From contig JAOUFI010000019.1 of NCBI GenBank assembly GCA_029858305.1, forward strand, positions 1 through 36,057: a stretch of DNA of 36,057 nucleotides. The letters run 5' to 3'. Below, one piece after another: positions 17,152 through 24,533 of this stretch; position 1 is the stretch's first letter; each line of letters starts with the position of its first letter. Position numbers and translations under genes: made by a program. The stretch is from Candidatus Thorarchaeota archaeon. Lineage in GTDB: Archaea > Asgardarchaeota > Thorarchaeia > Thorarchaeales > Thorarchaeaceae. The notes below the pieces were generated by a model. The model searched no databases and was not told the origin of the DNA. It worked only from the letters and a program-made list of their open reading frames with translations.

Positions 17152-17219
17152 TTCTCGCTCCACTCCATTAACGCGAACTGAAGTGAGCTTATACCTAAAC
17201 AATATCTTGAATTAAACCC

Positions 17220-17297
17220 TTACGATTGGAGTCATGCCCTGTCTAAGAACTCCTGCTTTTAGGCAGGATTGAATGACGAAAAGCTTTGTAAGTAACC
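17220..17297 (-). repeat. Displaced, decayed copy A of the nrdD 3' end (26 codons)
   Basis: Read on the minus strand this translates as GYLQSFSSFNPA, stop, KQEFLDRA, stop, then LQS and a final TAA. The end of nrdD is GYLQALSSYNPAKKQEFLDR followed by HRYSL. The match starts at the glycyl-radical glycine codon, and both stretches are exactly 26 codons including the stop. The internal AAG has become TAA, so it cannot encode the tail. It lies between the C11 peptidase and the luciferase-like gene. Confidence 0.85.
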
Positions 17298-17321
17298 TCA
17301 GAAAAAACACTCAGAAAAAAC
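17297..17321 (+). repeat. Tandem 12-base repeat at the edge of nrdD-tail copy A
   Basis: CTCAGAAAAAAC occurs at 17297-17308 and again at 17310-17321, a period of 13. It begins on the exact base where the match to nrdD ends. It could be a scar of insertion or simple slippage. Confidence 0.6.
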
Positions 17322-17372
17322 GAGTGAACATGATATTACAAAGTTTCTCAACTCGTTCGCTTGTGTACTGCG

Positions 17373-18185
17373 ATGAAATATGGAGTCTATATCTCTAACT
17401 ACGCACTTCAAGGAGATCCCAATAAATTCCTTGAATTGGCAGTTGCTGCTGAAGATGCAAAGTGGGATGGGTTCTTTATGTGGGACCACAATTATGCAGG
17501 AAAGGATGAATTGATTGCAGACCCATGGATCACACTTGCAGGCATAGCAGCACGCACTGAAAAGATTAGAATCGGCACAACAGTGACACCTCTACCAAGA
17601 CGACGCCCACAGGATGTAGCAAGGGAGGTCGCTACACTAGATATTCTTTCTAAGGGTAGGTTCATTCTAGGAGTTGGATTAGGGGGTTCTTCTGACAATG
17701 ATTATGGAAGTTTCGGAGAAGATACTGACCTCAAAGTAAGGGCTGAGAAACTAGACGAGTCATTAGCTATTCTTGAGGGTCTTTGGTCTGGTAAACCATT
17801 TTCATTCTCTGGAAAGCACTACAATATTCATGAGGTCACATTCAATCCTCGCCCGATTCAGCGACCACGCGTGCCAATATGGTGTGCAGGTACTTGGCCA
17901 ATAAAAGCTCCATTCAGAAGAGCGGCAAGATACGATGGTGTGTTTCCATTATCGATGAGCGAAGACATGTCTCTGGAGGAATATTCCGAGGTAGTAAACT
18001 ATGTCAAAAAGCATCGAGGATCCATGAAGGATTTTGATGTGGTAATTATGGGGACAACTACTGGGGATGAAAAGGTCTCGTGGATTGGTGAATCCGAGGC
18101 TCTTGGTATGACTTGGTATGTTGAAGTCATGATGGGAGATGATTTTAACAAGTTCTATGAAAGAGTTGTAAAAGGGCCTCCTTGA
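17373..18185 (+). CDS. Luciferase-like (LLM class, probably F420-dependent) oxidoreductase
   Basis: A 270-residue TIM-barrel protein of the bacterial-luciferase superfamily. It opens with M-K-Y-G-V-Y-I-S-N-Y and has the family landmarks W-D-G-F-F-M-W-D-H-N, T-E-K-I-R-I-G-T-T-V-T-P-L-P-R-R-R-P, and L-S-K-G-R-F-I-L-G-V-G-L-G near residue 95-105. Archaeal members usually use F420. The ATG at 17373 is used rather than a TTG at 17361. It is slightly short of common 290-340-residue members, with the barrel ending early. It lies between copies A and B of the nrdD tail, which points to it having arrived as cargo. The substrate is unknown. Confidence 0.88.
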   Translation: MKYGVYISNYALQGDPNKFLELAVAAEDAKWDGFFMWDHNYAGKDELIADPWITLAGIAARTEKIRIGTTVTPLPRRRPQDVAREVATLDILSKGRFILGVGLGGSSDNDYGSFGEDTDLKVRAEKLDESLAILEGLWSGKPFSFSGKHYNIHEVTFNPRPIQRPRVPIWCAGTWPIKAPFRRAARYDGVFPLSMSEDMSLEEYSEVVNYVKKHRGSMKDFDVVIMGTTTGDEKVSWIGESEALGMTWYVEVMMGDDFNKFYERVVKGPP

Positions 18186-18192
18186 AAAAATC

Positions 18193-18270
18193 CTACAGTG
18201 AATACCTGTGTCTATCTAGGAACTCCTGCTTCTTCGCAGGGTTGTTTGAAGATAGGTCTTGCAAATACAC
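18193..18270 (-). repeat. Displaced copy B of the nrdD 3' end (26 codons, peptide intact)
   Basis: On the minus strand this reads VYLQDLSSN followed by NPAKKQEFLDRHRYSL and a TAG. The last 16 residues equal the nrdD C-terminus exactly, while many codons differ at the third base (for example CTA for CTT, GAT for GAC, CTG for TTA). The glycyl-radical Gly codon is GTG (Val) here. It starts eight bases after the stop of the luciferase-like gene. There is no nrdD body attached. Confidence 0.9.
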
Positions 18271-18350
18271 AATAAACATAAATTAAAAGATGAGTTGATG
18301 AATTTAGCATTCCTCTTACGATGAGGGAGAATTGAAGGTGGCCTGGTAGG

Positions 18351-19694
18351 ATGATGTGGAGAATACGATATTGTTCTGCCATATTTGTTTGTTTCACACT
18401 CATTCTGGTTTCTACTCATTCAATCGCAACCGAGACCACGAATGCAGAGCCAAGTTTCGGACCCAATTCAATACCAAACATCTACACCCAAAGTAGTGTA
18501 AATGAAACAGCAGCATATGGACCGCCCTTTGTAGTATTCGTTAATTGGGGTTGGACAGGCAATCTCACATACACATATTGGGATCTAAACGGGGATAAGG
18601 GCATTCCTAATGCTAATGTCACATGTCTATCCTTCGTATGTGATGGGATTTATGACCTAGGAAACGGTTCTTATTTGGTCAAAGTAAACACTACCTATTC
18701 CTGGGCTCCGGAGTATCTGTATCTAATTGTTGCCTTCGATAAAACAGGATTTGAGAATCAAGTTGTTGTGACTGAAATGCATTTGTATCCCGCACCCACA
18801 AATCTTGTTGTTGTTATACCAGAAGAGAACCAGATTGATAACTACCCTCTTTGGCTTATGATCCCCCTCGGTGATGCAATAGACATTCAATTTTTCTATA
18901 ACGACACAGATGACTCTGATGGTCATGTGGGAGGACTAGCTGGCGCATCCGCTAGTGCAACCATCGTTGGTCCCACGCTTACTGAGCAATATGTACAACT
19001 CACAGACCAAGAGAATGGGTATTATAATCTGACATTTGATACAACATCTGAATGGCTGTATGAATCTGTAGGATGTACGCCTAGGTCAAATTGGTTGCCT
19101 TATTATATTCACATTCAGCTCGCTCTTGAGAACAGAGTTCCATGGGATCGTACAATCGAAATCACCATCATAGATATACCAACAGAAATCCAAATAACTC
19201 CTCATTATGAACCATTATATCCATTACATCTTATCCCGAGTGGCAACTTCATATTCGTCTCTTTGGTGGATATCTGGCCTTCTCATGAAGAGGCGCTCGT
19301 TCGGGATGTAAGCATTTCAGTAGAAACTTATAACTCATCATTCATAGAGGTTCGTTCAATCACCGAAGATCCTGAAAATCCAGGAGTCTATGAAATCGTA
19401 TTGTTCAATAATGTTCCAGCTTCAGTACAAGCGACCATTCCCAATGGTGGATGTATACCAAACGAAATCACGTATGCATCAATAGTATTCTCAATCTTTG
19501 TCGAGAAAGAAGGGTATGCAAGTCAGGAAATCACAATTGCGGCAGATCTTATAGCGGTCGGTGGGGGGGGCTGGGGACCTCAGCCACTGGCGGGTGTTCC
19601 AATATTAATTGTAATTGCAGTTATAGTTGGAGCTCACTATTTCCGGAAACAACGACAGCTGCATTCTACAGTAGCATCAACTGAAATTGATTAA
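18351..19694 (+). CDS. Secreted membrane-anchored beta-sandwich protein, unknown function
   Basis: A 447-residue surface protein. A signal peptide spans about residues 7-27 (YCSAIFVCFTLILVSTHSIA). The long middle is beta-rich with many N-x-S/T sites, and contains at least two segments of Ig/transthyretin style (D-L-N-G-D-K-G-I-P-N-A-N-V followed by G-N-G-S-Y-L-V-K-V; and G-Y-Y-N-L-T-F-D-T). A Gly/Pro hinge (GGGGWGPQPLAG) leads to a C-terminal membrane helix (VPILIVIAVIVGAHYF) and a basic tail. ATG at 18351 has AAGGTGG nine bases before it. It lies between nrdD-tail copies B and C and points toward nrdD. Possible receptor or adhesin; no enzyme motif seen. Confidence 0.8.
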   Translation: MMWRIRYCSAIFVCFTLILVSTHSIATETTNAEPSFGPNSIPNIYTQSSVNETAAYGPPFVVFVNWGWTGNLTYTYWDLNGDKGIPNANVTCLSFVCDGIYDLGNGSYLVKVNTTYSWAPEYLYLIVAFDKTGFENQVVVTEMHLYPAPTNLVVVIPEENQIDNYPLWLMIPLGDAIDIQFFYNDTDDSDGHVGGLAGASASATIVGPTLTEQYVQLTDQENGYYNLTFDTTSEWLYESVGCTPRSNWLPYYIHIQLALENRVPWDRTIEITIIDIPTEIQITPHYEPLYPLHLIPSGNFIFVSLVDIWPSHEEALVRDVSISVETYNSSFIEVRSITEDPENPGVYEIVLFNNVPASVQATIPNGGCIPNEITYASIVFSIFVEKEGYASQEITIAADLIAVGGGGWGPQPLAGVPILIVIAVIVGAHYFRKQRQLHSTVASTEID

Positions 19695-19708
19695 GGGGTA
19701 CTTCTCAG

Positions 19709-19786
19709 TCATAACGAATATCGGTGCCTGTCAAGGAACTCCTGCTTCTTTGCAGGATTATATGACGAGAGCGCTTGCAAATAGCC
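19709..19786 (-). repeat. Copy C: live nrdD 3' end, source member of the three-copy tail repeat
   Basis: These last 26 codons of nrdD, from the glycyl-radical Gly to the stop, match copies A and B. All three contain a short inverted repeat, TCCTGC-N6-GCAGGA in A and C and with one mismatched outer base in B, around codons 10-16. The arms are kept while the six-base centre varies. Confidence 0.88.
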
Positions 19787-21850
19787 TGTTATTCTGCTGA
19801 ACACCTCGACTCCCACAAATCCGCACTTCGGACAGGGGATTTTTGAGAGGTCATCAATAGACGCAAACCTTGCACTCCGCCAATCAATACCACTCTGATA
19901 GTTGCAGTTCGGGCACTGTAAAACATCCTTTGTGAAGCTCCAATATGAGTTCAGAGTCTCTGTAGCAATCTTCTTTGTCAGCTCCCAAAGCGCATCAGGA
20001 TCTGGATTTGATTCACCAAGGTAGACATGAGTGAGAGCACCTCCATCCATGTACGGATGGAACATCCCTTCCTTCTTGATCCGTTGTGTCAGAGGAAGTT
20101 TCGCACCTACGTAGAGGGTCGTGCTGTTGGTATAGTAGACATTGGAACCATCACCCTTGAGATATTTCCTGATTCCAGGATACGCCTTGTAGTCCTTCAC
20201 CGCAAGACGACCTGCTGCGCTCTCAGCTGGAGTACGAGTGACACCAAAGTGGAGACCGGTCTCTTTCTGGAACTCTGCGGCTTTCGCTTTCAGGTGCTTG
20301 AGGACTTTGATTCCGAAACGTGTTCCCTCTGGTTCATGTAGATGGTGGCCAGTTATAACTTCAGCCATCTCGTCAAAACCAACCGTGCCCAACAGGAACT
20401 CACGTCGATTCATATCGATGAGAGGCTCACCATTTGGCTTGGGCTGTGTATAGAAAGGAACACTCCCGCTAGCAATCAGCTTGTCCATCAGCCGCTTCTT
20501 CTCAAGGATGACTTGTTTTGATAGTTCGACGTACTCGTCTATCTTCTCAAAGAAATGTTCCTCATCAGCTCTGCCTAGCCACGCGGCACGACCGAAGTTT
20601 GGTGTGACCATCTGCGAGGCTCCAAAGACCATATTTCCACTCAGGAACTCATCAAGTTCCTCATCACTACTCGCAGTCCAGAGATGTGAACAACAACTAC
20701 TGCAACCAGCCTCTATCTTTGATCGCCAGTTCAAGTAGTTCTCGAAATAGGGAGAACCATGTTTTACAGTGAGCTCAGCGACAAGCCGCCATGACTCATC
20801 ATACTCAGGTCCCATGAACTCTTTCCGAAGCACGATGTTGGGCTTTGGAAAACCGAAGCCCTTGCCCTTCGCATCACCCTTAATCATGACTTCCATGAAG
20901 GCATTGAAGAACAACCGCGCTTCTTCCTCATAGTCGCCATATGTGACCTCGGAAACCTTACCGCCAGGAAGTATTGCTGGAATATTACGCATAATCTTAG
21001 GAATACCGGGAGTAAGGTCAACACTACTGAATATCACCTGACCACCGCGCGCTACATACTGTTGGGTCAAAGTGAAGATCAACTGCTGCGCAGCTTGTTT
21101 GATCTTATTGTATGGCAGCCCTTTCATGAAGGGAGCTAAGAATGTATTGAAGTAGAAATATCCCTGACCGCCTGCAAAGGAGCTCTGAGCAGCAGCCAGC
21201 CAGATAGCGGCATGGTTTACTGCAACAGAGAGGTGTTGTGCAGGACCTGCGGCACTTGAGTGCATGCCACCAAGCCCATCAGGTGCAATACCTAGCGTAA
21301 GGACCTGTCGCATATCCCATGTGGCACAATAATCACGCGTTGAAAAATACTCTCTATCTTTGATGTAGATATCGCCTTTCAAATGAGCATCTGCTAGATG
21401 AGATGGTATTGAGAGGTAGGTATGTTGTTCCATCACCTGGTCGTGAACAAGTTTTGCAATCGTCTCAGGATTTCGCATGAGATTCGCATTGGATGTATGA
21501 GCACCGGGGTTATTAATGAGCAGACCGAGGTCGTACATAGGAATTCCAACACGAGTATAGAGGATACGTTCTTTCTCAAATCCCAGCTCAGCAAGGACAC
21601 TGTTGCACATCTCTCGAATTAGAGGACCGGATAGGAATTTGATACCAGAGGCAACAAGTCTATCCATGACCTTGACTGCCACAAGATGAGCATCAGCATG
21701 CGCGAGGTTAGCTTCCAATACAAGACTTTCAATGATTTTACTAGCATCGAAGGTCTCCATAGTACTGCTGGTGGTTCTGACCTTTGGCATCTTTTTCTCT
21801 CTGATGCGAAGGTCATCTGCATCTGAAATAGTGCTTCGAATGTCAGTCAC
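19709..21850 (-). CDS. nrdD: Anaerobic (class III) ribonucleoside-triphosphate reductase
   Basis: A 713-residue glycyl-radical enzyme that makes deoxyribonucleotides without oxygen. Residues about 20-105 form an ATP-cone regulatory domain (V-R-T-T-S-S-T-M-E-T-F-D-A-S-K-I). The catalytic barrel follows, with R-D-Y-C near 172 and the E-A-G-C-S-S-C-C region. A zinc site uses C646, C649, C673 and C676 (two CPxC pairs). The glycyl-radical residue is G689 in R-I-T-G-Y-L, 25 residues from the end. GTG at 21850 is used as start because it overlaps the stop of the upstream redoxin gene (GTGA). The activase NrdG is not in the window. The last 26 codons are duplicated twice downstream. Confidence 0.95.
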   Translation of the reverse strand: MTDIRSTISDADDLRIREKKMPKVRTTSSTMETFDASKIIESLVLEANLAHADAHLVAVKVMDRLVASGIKFLSGPLIREMCNSVLAELGFEKERILYTRVGIPMYDLGLLINNPGAHTSNANLMRNPETIAKLVHDQVMEQHTYLSIPSHLADAHLKGDIYIKDREYFSTRDYCATWDMRQVLTLGIAPDGLGGMHSSAAGPAQHLSVAVNHAAIWLAAAQSSFAGGQGYFYFNTFLAPFMKGLPYNKIKQAAQQLIFTLTQQYVARGGQVIFSSVDLTPGIPKIMRNIPAILPGGKVSEVTYGDYEEEARLFFNAFMEVMIKGDAKGKGFGFPKPNIVLRKEFMGPEYDESWRLVAELTVKHGSPYFENYLNWRSKIEAGCSSCCSHLWTASSDEELDEFLSGNMVFGASQMVTPNFGRAAWLGRADEEHFFEKIDEYVELSKQVILEKKRLMDKLIASGSVPFYTQPKPNGEPLIDMNRREFLLGTVGFDEMAEVITGHHLHEPEGTRFGIKVLKHLKAKAAEFQKETGLHFGVTRTPAESAAGRLAVKDYKAYPGIRKYLKGDGSNVYYTNSTTLYVGAKLPLTQRIKKEGMFHPYMDGGALTHVYLGESNPDPDALWELTKKIATETLNSYWSFTKDVLQCPNCNYQSGIDWRSARFASIDDLSKIPCPKCGFVGVEVFSRITGYLQALSSYNPAKKQEFLDRHRYSL

Positions 21851-22155
21851 CGGAACTCACGTACCTCCCTTCTGATGGTTTCAATGTCAGGTATCTGACC
21901 ACTATAGAGCATCTTCATGTTGCCATTATTCTCAACAATAATCGATGGGGTGCTAGCTATGAAGATCTGATGTTCTAATAGAATGTACTCAAAATCCGAG
22001 TCCATTTCTCTTAGGTCTACTGTCTTAATCAAAACATCAGAATCGCAAAAAGCCTCGTTAATCACTGCTTTTGCCGCAGGACAATTGACACATCCGTCCT
22101 GAGTGAATAGATATAGAGTCGGCTTCGTAGCTAATCCTCCCGGCTGATGAATCAT
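21847..22155 (-). CDS. Thioredoxin/glutaredoxin-like redoxin, coupled to nrdD
   Basis: A 102-residue redoxin. Strand T-L-Y-L-F-T-Q leads to C22-V-N-C25 at the helix start, and the cis-proline is P70 (A-S-T-P). The ATG at 22155 has GGGAGGGAG just before it. A longer reading to 22278 adds 41 Arg/Ser-rich residues without fold features and is not used. Its stop overlaps the nrdD start by four bases, so the two are translated together. Some class III reductases use a thiol redoxin as reductant, so it is a plausible electron donor for NrdD. That role is inferred from position. Confidence 0.82.
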   Translation of the reverse strand: MIHQPGGLATKPTLYLFTQDGCVNCPAAKAVINEAFCDSDVLIKTVDLREMDSDFEYILLEHQIFIASTPSIIVENNGNMKMLYSGQIPDIETIRREVREFR

Positions 22156-22552
22156 AAACTCCCTCCCGGCATGAAGGGGCAAACTACTCTTAGTCCTATG
22201 AGAAATAAAAGCATTGTCACGGTCGGAATCGGCTTCTCGTCTAGCTCTAAGCCTTCGGAGAGAGGGAGTCGTTCGCACATTATCCTAAGATTTCATTCCC
22301 TTGAGTACCTATTAAGGTCCTAGAGAACTAGAGTATGTTAGCACCGTTTAGAAGCATAGTTTTACTGTTCAAGGTCCTTCCAACTGAACAAGTATCTAGT
22401 AAAGGATACCAAAATATGATACAAATGAATATTCCATTTGGCGCGGAATATGAATGCTACTTGTGGGCTTGGAAGAGGGAGCGTCTTAAATGGAAAACCT
22501 AGAATAGGCATACCGCTTAGCATTCTTGTTGACTAGGCTCGGTGAAACTGAT
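22156..22552. promoter_or_regulatory. Divergent control region between redoxin-nrdD and thymidylate synthase
   Basis: No convincing gene in about 400 bases. It must carry both promoters. Two inverted repeats are visible: TGTTCA/TGAACA (around 22368-22389) and ATATTCC at 22429-22435 facing GGAATAT at 22445-22451 with nine bases between. The second contains the palindrome GAATATTC and could be an operator shared by two dNTP-synthesis units. No tRNA or known riboswitch was recognised. Function is inferred from position only. Confidence 0.4.
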
Positions 22553-23176
22553 ATGCCAATATACATCAAGGCTAAGACACCAGAGGACGGTTGGGTCCGA
22601 GTTGTCAGAAAAATTATGGATAGTGGAATGACACGGATCGATGAACGAGGTAGTCAGACACGATGGCATGATAATGTGATGATTCATATTAGCAATCCAT
22701 ATTCGAACAGAGTGAGTAAAAAATATCCATTCAGTGAAACTGTCCTCCGCGAGAAATATGCGACCCAGTTGCTCAATCCCAATCGTATGGATTTTGATTA
22801 TACCTATGGAGAGCGACTCAATGCATGGGGCGGTGAAACGATTAACCAAATTGAGTATGTCATTAACAAGTTGCGAGAGAATCGAAATTCAAGACGAGCA
22901 GTTGCTACTACATGGGACCCAAGAAAAGATACACGTGTTGATGAGGTTCCGTGTCTGAATCACTTTGTCTTCATGACGCGGCAGGATTTGATTGACTTGT
23001 CTGTAATGATTAGGTCGAATGATATGTACGGTGCATGGCCAGCCAATGTGTATGCACTTGGTGAACTACTGACATATGTAGCTGAGAAAACTAGCCTCAG
23101 CCCTGGCACTGTGACTACGCTCTCTGTGAATGCTCACATCTACAAGAATGATTGGAGCAAAGCAGAACTTATCTGA
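22553..23176 (+). CDS. thyA: Thymidylate synthase, archaeal short type
   Basis: A 207-residue protein matching the compact thymidylate synthases of methanogens and relatives. The nucleophile is C134 in V-P-C-L-N-H, the dUMP-phosphate arginines include the R113/R114 pair (N-S-R-R-A-V), and the R-S-N-D motif (153-156) and H195 in V-N-A-H-I-Y complete the active site. The enzyme makes dTMP from dUMP with a folate or methanopterin methylene donor. ATG at 22553 follows GGTGAAACTGAT; an in-frame TTG at 22526 is not preferred. It is divergent from redoxin-nrdD, so both deoxynucleotide units share one control region. Confidence 0.93.
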   Translation: MPIYIKAKTPEDGWVRVVRKIMDSGMTRIDERGSQTRWHDNVMIHISNPYSNRVSKKYPFSETVLREKYATQLLNPNRMDFDYTYGERLNAWGGETINQIEYVINKLRENRNSRRAVATTWDPRKDTRVDEVPCLNHFVFMTRQDLIDLSVMIRSNDMYGAWPANVYALGELLTYVAEKTSLSPGTVTTLSVNAHIYKNDWSKAELI

Positions 23177-23283
23177 TTTCTCCTTTCCGTGTCATTCATA
23201 TACTCCTTTAACTTGGGTAACCATAACGGTTACATAACGTAATCAAGTATATGGGACCGGTTCCACAGGACGAGTGAAATAAA

Positions 23284-23901
23284 ATGGATGACCTTGACAA
23301 GAGATTAGTGTCAATCCTTCAGAAGAATGGACGAACGAGTCTCTCTGAGATTGGAGAGAGTCTCGGAATGTCACATGTAGCTGTAAGTAAACGACTTGAC
23401 AAGCTAATGAAGACAGACATGGTGAAGCTTACTGCAGGGATAAACTCTGAATACCTTGATACCAAAGTTCTGTTTATGGGCCTTGAAACCGAGAGCTTGG
23501 ATGTTGCAGAGAGAATCAAGCAGAAGTATGAGAAATGCCCAAGACTTGTGATGTTTGCTCCAGTCACAGGACGATACAATGTCTTTGCAGTAATGATTGC
23601 TGAGGATACTTGGAGTCTAGAATCAATCCTTGGCACATGTAGTATGAGAACCGAGCCCGGAGTTAGAAAATCTGAAAGTTGGTTTGGCAATGCTCCACTC
23701 ATGCCACAATATCTCACGATAGATATTAATCCAAAACAGACCGGTGATTCAGCTGGACCCTGCAAGATGGACTGCAAGGCCTGCAAGAGATACACCACCG
23801 AAAAGTGTGTAGGATGCCCAAGTACATCAGCGTACAAAGGCAAATTGTTTGCAGCACCTATTAAACAACAGAAGAGAAAACGTGAGAAGAGCAAGAGTTA
23901 A
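23284..23901 (+). CDS. Lrp/AsnC-family regulator with C-terminal five-cysteine cluster
   Basis: A 205-residue protein. Residues 1-50 are the Lrp helix-turn-helix (D-D-L-D-K-R-L-V-S-I-L-Q-K-N-G-R, then S-H-V-A-V-S-K-R-L). Residues about 60-145 fit the ligand-binding RAM fold (V-T-G-R-Y-N-V-F-A-V-M). The tail has C160, C164, C167, C175 and C178 (PCKMDCKACKRYTTEKCVGC), typical of zinc or Fe-S binding and absent from standard Lrp, and ends in a Lys/Arg-rich stretch. It may tie transcription to metal or redox state. It lies between thyA and a sugar acetyltransferase; which genes it controls is unknown. Confidence 0.88.
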   Translation: MDDLDKRLVSILQKNGRTSLSEIGESLGMSHVAVSKRLDKLMKTDMVKLTAGINSEYLDTKVLFMGLETESLDVAERIKQKYEKCPRLVMFAPVTGRYNVFAVMIAEDTWSLESILGTCSMRTEPGVRKSESWFGNAPLMPQYLTIDINPKQTGDSAGPCKMDCKACKRYTTEKCVGCPSTSAYKGKLFAAPIKQQKRKREKSKS

Positions 23902-23935
23902 CTCGACAGTAGGGCATCATAACATTGTGAACCAA

Positions 23936-24526
23936 ATGAATGCTGTCTTTATACACCCGTTGGCTGTTGTCGATGATGGAGCTGACATCGGAGAGGGTAC
24001 TCGAATCTGGCATTTTGCACATGTGAGAAGTACTGCTAAGATTGGAAAAGGCTGCAATATTGGGAAAGACGTCTACATTGATGGGGATGTAATCATTGGA
24101 AACAATGTGAAGATACAGAATGGCGTGTCAGTCTATCATGGTGTTATCATAGAGGATGACGTCTTTTGTGGACCACACATGACATTTACTAATGATATGT
24201 ATCCTCGCGCATTTGGCGACGGGTGGCAGGTTTTCAAGACGCTCGTGAAGAGAGGTGCATCAATTGGAGCACATGCAACAATAATCTGTGATACAACATT
24301 GGGAGAATATTGTATGGTGGGTAGTGGAGCTGTTGTTTCACACGATGTACCTGCTCATGGTCTTGTTGTGGGAAATCCTGCACGACTTGTTGGTTTTGTG
24401 TGCAAATGTGGCCAACCCTTGAAAGATGAGGTCTCGAGGGACAGCGATTCAATCAAATTGAGATGCTCCAAATGCAATGAAGTGACTATACTACCATTAA
24501 CAATGTATAACAAAAAGGTCAGGTAA
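23936..24526 (+). CDS. Left-handed beta-helix (hexapeptide) acyltransferase with zinc-ribbon-like tail
   Basis: A 196-residue protein from the ATG at 23936; an earlier in-frame ATG at 23849 lies inside the Lrp gene and is not used. Hexapeptide turns run from I-H-P-L-A-V-V-D-D-G-A to about residue 145 (I-G-E-G-T-R-I, I-G-K-G-C-N-I, I-G-N-N-V-K-I, I-G-A-H-A-T-I). W-H-F-A-H-V and T-F-T-N-D match the WbpD/WlbB sugar N-acetyltransferases that act on UDP-amino-sugars for surface glycans. The tail holds C-x-C-G and C-S-K-C pairs like a small zinc ribbon. It ends eight bases before the EF-2-like gene. Confidence 0.88.
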   Translation: MNAVFIHPLAVVDDGADIGEGTRIWHFAHVRSTAKIGKGCNIGKDVYIDGDVIIGNNVKIQNGVSVYHGVIIEDDVFCGPHMTFTNDMYPRAFGDGWQVFKTLVKRGASIGAHATIICDTTLGEYCMVGSGAVVSHDVPAHGLVVGNPARLVGFVCKCGQPLKDEVSRDSDSIKLRCSKCNEVTILPLTMYNKKVR

Positions 24527-24533
24527 GACGACA

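Noticed and set aside
17232-18230. The TCCTGC-N6-GCAGGA hairpins as plain transcription terminators
   Set aside because: No T-run follows in the right place, and the match extends over 26 codons of nrdD, so a tail copy explains them better.
19558-19577. Run of seven G as a phase-variation tract
   Set aside because: It encodes the Gly hinge before the membrane helix in a continuous frame; no evidence of length change.
19709-21850. Intein or intron inside nrdD
   Set aside because: The protein is continuous at normal length with all motifs in order; only the 3' tail is duplicated outside the gene.
22156-22278. N-terminal extension of the nrdD-linked redoxin
   Set aside because: The 41 added residues are Arg/Ser-rich with no fold pattern, and a strong ribosome site precedes the ATG at 22155.
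23319-23894. 191-codon minus-strand open frame opposite the Lrp gene
   Set aside because: It is the antisense shadow of a well-supported Lrp protein and shows no family motif.
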